From Thunnus maccoyii (lineage: Eukaryota > Chordata > Actinopteri > Scombriformes > Scombridae), in the NCBI RefSeq assembly GCF_910596095.1, contig NC_056554.1, positions 6,804,501 to 6,868,500 of the forward strand: DNA of 64,000 nucleotides. The letters run 5' to 3'. The notes below the pieces were generated by a model, which made no database searches, had not been told where the DNA came from, and was given only the letters and a program-made list of their open reading frames with translations. How positions within the stretch are numbered: the first letter of the stretch is position 1; every line of letters begins with the position of its first letter. Shown here in pieces: positions 48,288 through 59,300 of this stretch. A program made the position numbers and the translations under genes.

Positions 48288-49704
48288 AACAGTAACATGA
48301 GCTAACACAAAGGCTCCTACAGAAGGGAAAGAAAGTTTGGCAATGGAAGAGTGTCTTTTTAAAAAAAAAAAAAAACTCATTCAAGCCAAGAAAGCAAAGT
48401 TAGTCACCTGGTAACTGAAAGGCAATCGCAGTCTCCTTCCACCAGTTGTCTTTTGCAATGTGATGTTAAAATGTTGGACTCTTGTTTAAACCTCCATAAT
48501 TCCATCTTGACTAAATTCCCTTGGTCTCCTCTCTTTTTTTCTTTTTTTTTTTTTTAAGGACTCAATGCGAGGTATGAATCCAAGCACCCTGCAATCCATG
48601 TTCCAAGCCAACCACATGGGCAAGGCTGGTCTCTATGACAACCAGGGGGGAAAGATGAAGAAGAAACAGCCCATGATGCTGCATTCTGACCCCAGCATCT
48701 TAGGTATGTGACCTTGCCATTTCCATGCATCTGTAAACGGTCTGAATCTACAGACACTAACCTCATTAGAGTAGGATGTTTAATTGATAAGACCGCAGAT
48801 TAGCAACAATCTGACACAAATAAAACACACTTTTACACCAAAGTAACACTTACTACACCAAACAAGCCCAAATGGAAAATGTAATAATCACCTGGAATCA
48901 AAAAGAGTAATAAAAGGGATGAAACAAGGAGTGCAGCATTGTGAAGCAGCTGTGTTGCACCTTCTTGAAGACTTGTTTGCACCCATTCCAGGTGGTGAGT
49001 AGGCTGTGCTTATAGAGCAGGCTTATGTCTGAAGTTTATTCAAGTACTCCCGGGATGTTTTGAAGCGTAAGAATGGGATATGACTCGTGCTTGAAGTAGA
49101 TGTAAACAGGTGGCGAAACAAATGTGATATAGGTAGATGTTGGATATTGGATTAGTGGTATAAATACAGCCATATTATTCAAATATACAACAAAACTGTG
49201 GGGAAAAGAGGTCGTCCACACACTGAATTTTACAACCTCTCTTAAAAGTCTGAAGATTGTGCCGGTTGAAACATTAAATCTGTACTAAAATTCAGTGTGC
49301 ACTCTTGTTTTCCACTGCATAATACTGATTTTTGTCCAGCACATGTTCCCTACTTGGCTTAGATGTGACCTTTTCTACCTTTTTTTTGATATTTAAAATC
49401 ATACATAAACAAATGGATCCTTAATGATGACACTCTGTCGTCTCAGATAGCGTCTTCTCACATTCACTCAGTCAAACAGAACTCTTCAAATATTTTCTTG
49501 ATTGCATCTTTATCCCTTGCCTTCAGTGTTTTTAAGTCAGCCCTCTTAACTCCCCTGTGTCCCATCCTCCTCTGATCTCACTCCGCTCTCTCTCTCCGTC
49601 TCTTCTCTCCGCCCTCCCCTCCCCTCCTCCCTGCAGGGTACTCATTCCACAACGCGGGCGACTGTCTGAGCCTGAATGAGATGGAGATGGTGGAGGATTA
49701 CTGA
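34225..49704 (+). CDS. gigyf1: GRB10-interacting GYF protein 1, 23 coding exons
   Basis: Coding exons: 34225-34259, 36893-37022, 37298-37393, 37587-37704, 38477-38585, 39009-39208, 40921-41150, 41305-41425, 41565-41750, 42718-42872, 43331-43499, 43625-43791, 44618-44718, 44834-44934, 45035-45108, 45407-45544, 45818-46036, 46172-46392, 46684-46841, 47002-47165, 48104-48148, 48559-48703, 49637-49704. They sum to 3,150 bases, 1,049 residues (human about 1,035). Cytoplasmic translation repressor that pairs with 4EHP (EIF4E2) and binds PPGF-type motifs. N-terminal YRYGREEML (Y41, M46, L47) is the 4EHP-binding motif. QSWDDRGERRFEK and LPEWCTDEEDGEMGTFDSSG are conserved. The GYF domain (about residues 505-555) has WFYKDPQGEIQGPF, MCEWFQAGYF and LVKRGCDEGF. 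Charged coiled coil (AKREEEEQRKRREEKRRQQE) and a conserved C-terminal region (WCEQMLHALN, AKEFAKQFLERRAKQKANQQ) follow, ending MEMVEDY. GIGYF1 rather than GIGYF2 because LLGNLDQERLKKQQELAAAA and the middle segments match it. Confidence 0.95.
34790..35037 (+). repeat. Decayed second copy of the 9235-9538 repeat family
   Basis: Lies in the gigyf1 intron after the first coding exon. Words such as GATGATTAATTGATTTGTCA and AATTGATAATGAAAGTTATC, and an end near CCCAGCCCTA, match the repeat type at 9235-9538. Much more diverged. Confidence 0.4.
42595..42717 (+). other. gigyf1: Possible alternative 5' extension of gigyf1 coding exon 10
   Basis: An AG at 42593-42594 precedes 123 bases (41 codons) that are open and in frame with the exon starting at 42718. 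The extension would begin DIEPVGGS, nearly repeating DVAPVGGS at the exon's usual start. The remainder is low-complexity and includes a poly-T tract read as Phe, so the use of this site is doubtful. Confidence 0.3.
43792..43848 (+). other. gigyf1: Possible alternative donor extension of the GYF exon
   Basis: The normal donor after CTGCTG is GTGAGA at 43792. A second donor, GTGAGT, lies at 43849. The 57 bases between are open and in frame and encode VRPPPPTQRPQPTRGPAGT, a proline-rich 19-residue insert directly after the GYF domain. Either donor keeps phase 0 with the next exon (GNLDQERL). Confidence 0.4.
48257..48284 (+). repeat. Poly-T tract in a gigyf1 intron
   Basis: Uninterrupted run of about 28 T near the end of a gigyf1 intron; likely unstable in length. 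Confidence 0.85.
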
Positions 49705-52700
49705 TGTGACGCAGCGCAGCAGCAATAGCTACCTGAGGCCTTCTGTCTTTTAATCAGACAAACCTGATGACGAATGTGCACTGCTGGGGGAAACGGGGGA
49801 GGGAGGGGGTGGGGGTAGGAAGGGAGCGAGCATGACGGGGAGGTGCAGGGTGGAGGCGCCTGGATCTGCGCCTCCCACCCTTTCCTCTTCTGGAAAGAAA
49901 CAAAAAAAAAAAGGGCTCCCTGCTGCACCAGTTGATCACTTGAGCAGGGGAGAGGGGGGTGAGGTTAAAAGGAAGATGGGTATCCTCTGGCACTCAAAAG
50001 ATTAAGCACCTTATACTGAACTAATGCACTTTATTGAGATGGGATTTGAATAGTTTTTTTTTTCTTTTTTTTTTTTCATGTGTGTATGTATGCGTGTGTT
50101 CAGAATCAATGCGCATATGGTATGTGTACATACACATCATCTGTGCGCATGTGCATCGGAACTGGAAGGGGGCGGTGAAACAGTCGGTGGGGTGAATGGT
50201 CGGGCTGTTAGGTTTTCAAAGTCAGGGGGACCTTTAGTTGAAACCTTATCAGAGAGCAAATCCTTTCTCGAAAGACAAACACTGTTGATATTTCTCTTGT
50301 TTAGCATTTTTTTTACGTTTTATATAAAAAGTAAAGCTATTGAAAAATGGATTATAAAAAAACTTGAAGATTTGCACTTGCCTAAAAAAGAAATAACAAA
50401 AACAACAAAAAAAATCAAACAAATGGGGTTAGTTATAGAAGTGAATATTTTTGTGAATGTGTATGAATGACTGAGTGACTGATGTGATGGTTGGTTTGTG
50501 TCAGTAATATACCAGTCTGCACAATGTTTGTTTTGGTTTTTTTTTTTTTTTCTTTCTTTAGTTGCTTACCACGATGTATGAAACATAAGAGGCCATTTTT
50601 GTCTTTTTTGTTCAAATGTTAATTTTGTATTCTCATGTTTAGAGTGTGTGTATGTGTGTGTTTGTGTCCCTTCTCCAAACAGGGACTTGATCTGTTTGTT
50701 GTAAGAATGAGTGAATGAGAGAGAGAGAGAGAGAGAGAGAGGGGGCAATTGCACAACACATCCTTTCTCTCACCAGCTCTTCATCCCCAGATTAGACGAA
50801 AATAGAAATGCATACATTTGTATATGTTAGCTTTGCGCTCATCACATGATGACCACCACTAGTTTATTTCCCTTTGCTTCTCCCTCCGGGGAGCTGTCTC
50901 TGGACCTGTGAGGGCTAGAAGACAGGGCGAATCATGAGGGACATTACTGTGTGTGCATCAGATCGAGACTTTGTACGAGTGTTTGTGTTTGTGTGTGTGT
51001 GTGTGTGTATGTGTGTGTTTTCAGTGTGCATGTTCATTTACTGTTCATAGAAATGAGTTAAGACTACAGGTACTCATTTTGAATACATGTGCTTTTTTGT
51101 ATGTGTATGAATGCACATTTGTGCCTAAGAACTTGGATAGGGTGCGTGGCCATTGAGACATTAACTCTTTTTTGAGAGCGAGTGTGGCGTGTGTCAGTGC
51201 TCAGCACAGTGTATGTAATGTATGTAAGTTTATATCGTAAATATTTGTAGTTCAGTCTAGGGGTGATCCATCGGAAGGTTAGTCCAGTCTGTTTTCCTGG
51301 GGTGTGATCACGTTGCCTTTTGTCAGCTCTCGAACTTGTGAATGAAAGGTGTCGAGTTTCTGACTCTGAAAAAAAAAAAAATACAGCATCTTAATGTGCA
51401 AGTGCACAGAACGGTGCATGAAATGTTAGCATATTGTGTTACTTATTCGTTGTTGCAATTTGATAATGACGAGTTTTCTTTTTTTAATGAAAAATATATA
51501 TGAATATATACATTATATACAAAGTTTAAAAAGTATTTGGACTAAGATAATGAGCACTTGGGGCTGCTATTTTTGTTGTGTGTTTTTAATTTTTTTTTTT
51601 TTTCCTTAATTTGTTTTTCATTTTTGTTTCATTATCGCCATGTGAAGTGTGTGTATTATTTCTTTCTTAAGAAAAATATTGAATGTATTCCAAAAAAATG
51701 ACAAGAAACCCGTGCTGATACCAGATTTTTTTTTTTTTCCTCAGAAGATTTCAAAAATGGAAACAAAATACAAAAAAGCTTCAAAGAGTTTAGCGAGGTC
51801 TTTTTTTATTTACACAGCGGAGAAGATAAAAAAAAAAAAACTCGGGATGGATACAGTTGAACACACTGCCTCTACAATCCTGGTCGTACAAATAGTGACT
51901 AAGAATTAAAAGAAAGGACTCTTTCTATTCCATACTGGAGCTTTGGTTGTTTACAAACCACATGGATATCTGTGGGTGCAGTTTTTTGTTTGTTTTAATT
52001 TTTTTTTTTCTTTATTTTTTCCGTTCCCACATAAGACGGGTGGGGTTTGCAAGTGCGCTTCTGCCATATGGACATTGAGTGGTGTTGGTTTTTTTTGAGG
52101 AAGAGTGGCAGGCATCACAACAACATGGACAAGATCCTCTAACTGGACCTTTTTGTGTGGTCGTGGATCCTGAGACTTGATGATCAACCATGGAGCGAAG
52201 GCGGGAAAATCAAGGATTGGCTCTGTTTTGTGTAGAATGGAGTGCAGGGCTACATAACCCTAGAGGGAACTGAGAGGACGATATGAGTACACCTGGTTAG
52301 TGCGCTTGTCCTCACCTCAACCCTCATAAGCACTCACACCCTGCCCTCACCAACTCACCTATGCACTTTTGTTCATTCAAGCTGTGAGGTACCATTTTGG
52401 GGATGGGAGCACAATTACAACAGGAGGATTGCTACGACTTTGACAAAGTCACTGAAAAGATATTCCCAAACTGAAATAAGAGACTCGAGAAGCTCGTCTT
52501 CTCCAACCTCCTGTATATAACCATATTTTTGTATTACCTTTCTGAGTAGAAAGAAAATGGATGAAGGAAAATTCATGAGACATTGATTATATGGAGTGAA
52601 TGTTCTTCAAGAAAACCAATCTTTTTGAATATAGTTTAAGATAGACTCGCGGTGCATTTCCCTTAGTTTGCCAGTAACCCTGAAACAATCGGGGATGGAA

Positions 52701-54240
52701 GGGAAAACCACATGGACTGAGGTGTTGGACATGCTACAGTGGCTCCAAGACTGAGTGATAGCTACTTATCAAAATGGATGTTGCAGTGGCTACAATTGTC
52801 CCCGCCAAGAGTGTTTGATCAACAAAGTAAAAAAAAAAAAGGCAGTAATGGGTTCGAAGAGCTGTTGGCAAGGACACTTCGTCTCCCAACCTGCTGCCTG
52901 CCTTGAGAGCTGTAGAGTCTTTGGCATTGGTAAGATATGCTTGCTGAAGTGCAATTTGGTCTGTTGTCAGCACACATGAGTGACTTTATTTGATCAATTT
53001 ACTCCTGTTTAACCTTGTTTCAGTGCGGTGATCTTGTGCTTTTCTGTCTTTCTCGCAGGAGTTTGGCTGTGCTTCATTTGCTGCCCTCTGCAAGGAGGAT
53101 CTAATCTACAGCCAACCCATGAACCAGTTAACCCTAAACCTATCTTTTGAACTAAAACCCTAAGAAACTTTTCTGTCTTGACCTTGGACTGGGCAGGCCA
53201 TTGGCATTATCAGTTGGACAGTTACCAGATGAAGTTACAGGTTCACCGACCATGGATCACATCTGCGTTTGGAAGTGTTAGGTTCGGGATTTGATCACGC
53301 ACTCTCCGGCAAAGAAGAGGACGAGAGGCACGATCTGCTCAGATGTCGTCATCCACCTCAGCTTGAAACTCTCGGGTGGTCGCGTGGAGGTCTTCTAACC
53401 AGCAGGACAGAAGACCTGCCCCTCCTGCCCAGATGTCAGAGACAGAGAGCTGGTTTGGGTTTTGATGGACATGGCTGGATTAGATCTAAGCCACCACAAA
53501 TCCCTGCAGCTGTGGAACTGGATGAACTGAAGACTTGTACAAAAAAAAAAAAAAAAAAAAGACTTTTGAGACATGACAGAACACGTACACTTAGCTACAC
53601 GTCACATAGATTCAAGAGTCCAAAGGAGTTGCAGACACACTACATGCACACCTACAGCAAAAGCAACATACACTCATTTAAATTGGCTCTCCTCTGGAAC
53701 CACGTCTGCACACATAACAGGGCTACATCGATATCACATCTCACAATACAGTTACACACACACAAGCATCAATGCTCATCACTATAAACGCTGAGCTGTG
53801 TAAATAATGTAAAAGTTTGTGTTTTTGATTTTTCTCATAGTGGGTTTTGCTTTATTTCTCTGTTCAACATGCCTTAAATTGTATAGTTCAGTCCTGAACA
53901 GCTAACTGAAAATGTTCTTGAAACAATGATGAATTTAAGTTGGAAACAAGCGCGTTAAATATCTAAAATGAAAGAAAGAAAGGAGCTTTCTACAAGACTG
54001 TTTTCTGTTGACTAACAGAACTGTCTGTTCTGTAATAACCTGCTACATGTACATCTGATCACCGTGAAAGTTACTAGTTAGCTCCAGAATAGAGCAACAA
54101 GCTGTTCTCGATTATTATAATTTTGCTGGTGGTTTTTTGCCCTTTTGGTTTCATTTAAATGACGAGTGGATTTGTTCAGATTTCCTGTTTAGAATATTGC
54201 TGAAGGTGCAGGCTTAATAAAGGGCTGAAGTCTGTACTAT
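49705..54240 (+). other. gigyf1: Probable long 3' UTR of gigyf1
   Basis: No gene is recognised. The first AATAAA after the stop is at 54216-54221, about 4.5 kb downstream. The stretch is T-rich with many A and T runs, an (AG)n at 50717-50741 and (GT)n at 50991-51008, as is common in long 3' UTRs. A long frame at 53269-53787 starts without ATG and runs through a poly-A tract, so it is not taken as a gene. The true cleavage site is not known. Confidence 0.45.
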
Positions 54241-54454
54241 CTGGAGCTGAGCTGAAGGGGTGCAATGAATAAGAATTAGCTTGAAGCACAGACTTGTTGC
54301 TGTGTGACAAAAGAGCGCAGTAATATTGTTGGATATAGCAACAGATACCCTGATTTAGGCTAAACTGTAGTAAGGTCTTCATCCTCAAATTGAGATATAA
54401 GCTGGGGCTTTTTTCATATATTTACACTCCGGGAGTTATATGTTATGACATCTA

Positions 54455-54922
54455 CTAGGTACTTAAACAGTTTTGAGATATGACTTGGGCCTGGATTAGA
54501 AGCATGATTGTTAGCGCAAGCTTGCATGACTTGTAATTTTTGTGGGTTTTGACACTAACTTGGCCTTTGTTCTGTTTGTGCACCGGGTAGTGCTGCCGAT
54601 CATCTCTGATGGCACTGAGTAGATAAGGAATGGACCAGTCAGTTGTGTGTAAGCTGAAGGGAGATTCCATTTCACGAAAATTTGGAAAGTGTCTTGTGTA
54701 TCTAATGGGATTTGAGAGATTAATGCTTTTAGTCAACCATTCATTTTTTGTGCTACACAAATCATCAATCAACCAATATGGAGTTTTTAATCCAAATAGC
54801 CTCTGATATTCATCGACTACCATCAGATTAGAATTGTAATAAACTTTGTGTGTTTTCATCAGCTGAGGTTGTGATGGATAGTTACCTGCCATAGCTAACT
54901 GTATTAACCAGAGTAGCCACAT
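54455..54922 (-). CDS. Unrecognised 155-codon open frame, doubtful
   Basis: An ATG at 54922 opens 155 codons (MWLLWLIQLAMAGNYPS to VISQNCLST). The first dozen residues are hydrophobic and could pass for a signal sequence. I recognise no family and see no clear splice partners or promoter. It lies antisense in the gap between gigyf1 and wrap53. In AT-rich DNA of this size such a frame can arise by chance, so I give it low weight. Confidence 0.15.
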   Translation of the reverse strand: MWLLWLIQLAMAGNYPSQPQLMKTHKVYYNSNLMVVDEYQRLFGLKTPYWLIDDLCSTKNEWLTKSINLSNPIRYTRHFPNFREMESPFSLHTTDWSIPYLLSAIRDDRQHYPVHKQNKGQVSVKTHKNYKSCKLALTIMLLIQAQVISQNCLST

Positions 54923-55580
54923 CCTCTAGTGTGTCATAACAGTTGAATTGATACTGAATTAATACTAAATGGTTACCAAGTTTAATGTTATCAGTTGCCA
55001 AAACAGTAATATACTTTAACCAATGAGTATGCTATGAAGTCTCTTATTTGTGAATGACTATGAAAATACCTATGTTTGACATTTTTAAAAGCTGATATTG
55101 GGTGGTATTAGCTGTTGGTCAGTCAATCTGTCTTAAAGGAGTAACAGTTTGCAGTTTATTTTACTGCACTAAAAAGGGTTTTATGATTAGATAAACTGCA
55201 ATATTGTGTTGTCAAAAAGCCCTGGGTGTTTGGTTGCAGCCTATGAAAAGATCCTGTGGTCTGTCTCTGAAAGTATGTAGTTGGTATTCTGATTCATAGT
55301 AGTTCCAACAATATTGGCCTACAAAATGAAAATGATACCCCAATCAGCTCAGCTCATTTGCTTAATAAGTCTTTGAATGTTGTTAAAAATAACAGCATAC
55401 ATGTAACGAAACCCTTATGGAGAAGAACAATTGAAAGATATGTAAATAGTTTTGCTTTGTTTGTTTGAAGAACAAAATAAATACTAAATAAATAGCATTT
55501 AGCAGTGACTGACTCAGTATTTCTCTGACTTAAATAATTCATGAAGTGTGTTTGCATGTGTGCACATGAGCCATCTGTGA
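54923..55580. other. Spacer between gigyf1 and wrap53
   Basis: AT-rich, no gene seen. Further AATAAA words occur at about 55476 and 55488 (plus strand), which could serve a longer gigyf1 3' UTR. Confidence 0.4.
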
Positions 55581-55599
55581 GTGCATCTAAACCAAACCC

Positions 55600-56362
55600 T
55601 TGAGACGTCATCGGCGCAGATCTCGCGATAGTTGGGAAACACATGGCCGCCCTCGGTGTTTACAACTTCTCGTGATGAGCTGGTGAATTGAAACACGAAA
55701 GTGTCGGAAGCGAAAGGAACGTGGAGTATTCTTGTGTATTATTCATGCTCTCCGACTTTGCCACAACCGAGGTGAATAGTGTGTAAAGCCAAATTACGCA
55801 CAGAACCTTTAAAGCCAGGTAGGTAGCATCAGCCTGCTAACATGAGCTAACGCAAGGCTGCTGCTGCTGCCGCTGTAGTGGTCGGACGGTTGAAGGAAAC
55901 TAAAGCTTTCAAATTATATAAAATGGCAGCAGAGGCATGCATGCAATAAAATGTGTAAGGTTCTGTGATATGTACCTCTCAAGCTTTAACTTAGCAAAAT
56001 TAGTGGTCGGCACGTCAACGACTAGCCACAGGTGTCTGTGGGGTGTTTGCACGACCAGTATATGTATACCTCTAAACAGCATTATATTGCATTGTTTTCA
56101 TGCTGCAGCTGTGTTTTCCCCCATCTGATATTATTGGTTTATCTCACCTGCTCTGTCTCTTTGTGTTCATCTTTGCCCGCCCCAGGCTAGTTGGTGCTGT
56201 GATGTCCTCGTCCCCCAGCAGACTCAAACACCCACACTGCAGGAAGAAGCACTATCCTAGTAGCACCTACCTCACCCACGTCTGACAGCAAACCCACAGA
56301 AACACACAAGGCACCTGGACGCCAGGTAGAGGACTTGACAGGACAGCTTGAGAAACAAAGAT
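55600..56362 (+). promoter_or_regulatory. wrap53: wrap53 promoter and 5' UTR
   Basis: TCTCGCGATA at 55621-55630 matches 9 of 10 bases of the TCTCGCGAGA promoter element bound by BANP, and ACGTCA just upstream is a CRE half-site. A noncoding first exon ends at 55818 (AAAGCCAG/GTAGGT), and exon 2 starts at 56186 after CCCCAG. A 27-codon uORF (MSSSPSRLKHPHC...) runs from 56202 to 56285 in exon 2, ahead of the main ATG at 56363. Confidence 0.5.
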
Positions 56363-59300
56363 ATGTCTGATTCGGCTGGAAATGGTGAAAGTGGAGGTGT
56401 GGCAGGCGCAGGGCAGGACTCAGAAGCAGACAATGAGCCCCCTCAACAGGCGCCACCTTTACCTGGAGGCGACAGCTTAGAGGAAAGGGACACTTTGGAG
56501 GAAGAAGCCCCAAAGTCTGCGAAGCGGCCCAGGCTGAGCGAGGAGGACCAGGGGCTGGAGCAAGTTGCTAAGCTCGTGGAGATGCATGGAGGAACACCAG
56601 CACAAAGTAAAGTTTCTGTTCTCATAATGCTGCACATATTCTATAAAATAGCCTACAAAAAAAAGGGGAAAATGTGTTAAACTAAAGAGCGTGTATGTCT
56701 GTCAGAGATTATAATTCAGGATTTGCTTGAAGACTAATTTATTTTTTTCTGTCCCTTACCTGCACAAATTTCCACTTTGTTCCTGGGGAAAGGAGCACCC
56801 CTACAATCTGAAGAGGGTGGTCGAGGGGCGCAGGAGGTGACTGCGAGCGAGGAAGGTGAGGAGGAATGCCGTCAGAACGGAGACGGAGGTCATGATGCCT
56901 CTTTAGGGGAAGGAGAGACGAAACCAGAGGAGGAGCACAACGGTAACGGATCTGCAGACAGCCCCAGTGAAGAACAGCAGTAAGTGGAGGAAGGAGTCCG
57001 GTTTATTTTTAACTAGTGTTCACGTTACTAGGGGCAAATCTAGTATCCAGTAGACGGACCATCAAGTGAGCTATTTCAAGCAGGGTTTTGCGGGGTGTGG
57101 TGGTGTTATGTAAGGATCGGGAAGATGTGTCAAACACATGTTTTTGAAATAGAGAGAAAAAGAAGTTTTTGTGCAGGCACTGCAGAACAAGAGGTGCTGG
57201 CAACTGCAGGATGCCTGTATAGTCTGAAACGCAGCGCTAATGCCAGTGTTCCTCCATCGTAAAAACTTTGTGATTTATTTTTGTGACTTTAAATTGAATG
57301 TGTGCTACTGGTGAATCATCTGAAAAGAACATTCCTGCTATTTATAGCAGTTTGTTCTTATGTGTACCACTAAAGTGACAGCTTCTATTCACCAGCACTA
57401 CCAAAGAACTTAAATTGATAAGAAGCTGATTGGTCGTTTCATTGCAACATCAGCACACAGCAGCAGAGCTACGCCTCCGCCATTTTGGACTGAAGGCGAC
57501 TACTGAAGGCGACTGCTGTATTATCAAAGACCTTAATGACGCCTGCAAAGTGCTGTACCAAAATGTTGAACAATGAAAAAACATTATAATATGCATACTA
57601 TTATAACTATTTACAGACTTACTTATTTATTTATTAAATTTATGAAAGAATCAAATTCATTCATTCAGAATTTCATTTATGAAATAAAAAAAAAACTTTC
57701 AAATCATGGGGTCAGATTTGCAAATTCTGAGAGAAAGAAAGACATGACATAATATAACAAAATAAAACTTTTTGCCCTGCTTCCCAGAGGAGCAAAAAGT
57801 GAGCAATGGATAAAAATCGAAGCTAGAAAAATTCAGCACTCTTGGGATTTTGAGAAACCAGACAATCTCAAACTTTTTCATGTCAAGGACCTCCGAAATA
57901 GATGCACAATAGACCACAAACCCATGTTTGAGAGGATTTCGTTTGAAAGAATCTCCTAACAAGATCCGTTCCCTGGAAGTTAGTGTAATAAAAGTGAAAT
58001 GAATCTGTTTGTGCTTTTGCTGGGAACCCCCTGCAGCCCTCTTAAAGACCTCTGGTAGTCTTTGGATCCCAGTTTGGGAACTTCTAAACAACTCGATAAC
58101 CACATTACCAAGTGGATAAAATTAGGGATGTCACAAGAATCAGTACATAGATACCAAATCAATACCAGCATTTTTAGATATCAGAAGTATCAAAGCCTCA
58201 CTCTTTGACTATATTAGAATAATAACACTGAGTTAGAGTGTTTGTTTAAATGCTGAAACACTTAAAGTTTCAGTCAAACTTACAAGATGAGAGCACATAA
58301 TCACACAGCTGTATTAGTTGTTACAGCGTCATATTTCACTTCCTCTGATTTGAAATGACTATTTTTTAGGCTGCTTTGCTTTCTACTTGAAGGCTGCAGG
58401 TCAATATTTCATTAGTAACTCTTATTCTAATGCAGCCTATATGCTTAAATCATCAAACACACAAAGTTTCTGTTCAATTGTTGATGTTAAAAGTAGTGTA
58501 AAAAAGGTTTTAAATAAAGGAATGTGTCCTGAATGGGATTTCTGGTTTTGCCACTGTATCAAGTCAGGTTACTTTAGTGGTAATTTTAGTATGATGACAT
58601 CACTACTTATCACTACTTTATTTTGAGAAATTTTCTATTGTGCTTCTGATTGGGCTGTCACCAATTCTGGGTGCTTGAAGATGTGATGAATTTGAATGAA
58701 CGTGATGACATTTTCAGTCCAAAATGGCGGCAGCACTACCGCAGCACCATCTAGCGGCGGTTGTCAAAAAAGCACCAGAGTTTCATCTCCTGTGCTTCTG
58801 TACTCTTTGCTCTCCAGTACACACTCAAGTGACCAAAGCAAGCAATGATTGTTGAATACAATGACGCCCATCAAACTTGCATATACTACAGTTCTAGATT
58901 ATTTTTTATTTAACATTAAAATGTTCTGTAAGTGTCTCCCACCTGGCATTACAAATTGCAGACAGTAAACTTAGCAGACTATCTACCGATACTGCTGTTA
59001 TGGTTATTATTATTATTATTATTATTATTATTGGTTATATTAACATTAATGTGTTATAAATGAGAATATGTTGGAAAGGATGATTTTTGATCTGTTGTGC
59101 TCCTTCAAACAAGTAAAACAGCCTGTTTCCTCTTCATACTGCAGCCAAATATCAGCAGGAAATGTGAGGAAGGGTGTGATCAAGTTAAATAAGTTTCAGT
59201 CATAATTCAAATGTTGTGATAACTGTGCAGTCACAGCAATTTGAGCCTGTGTAATTGCCCCGTGAGTGTTATTGTTTGGCTCCGAGCGTTACATGTCGCT

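Noticed and set aside
53269-53787. 172-codon frame downstream of gigyf1
   Set aside because: Does not start with ATG, runs through a poly-A tract read as lysine, and has low-complexity ends; most likely 3' UTR.
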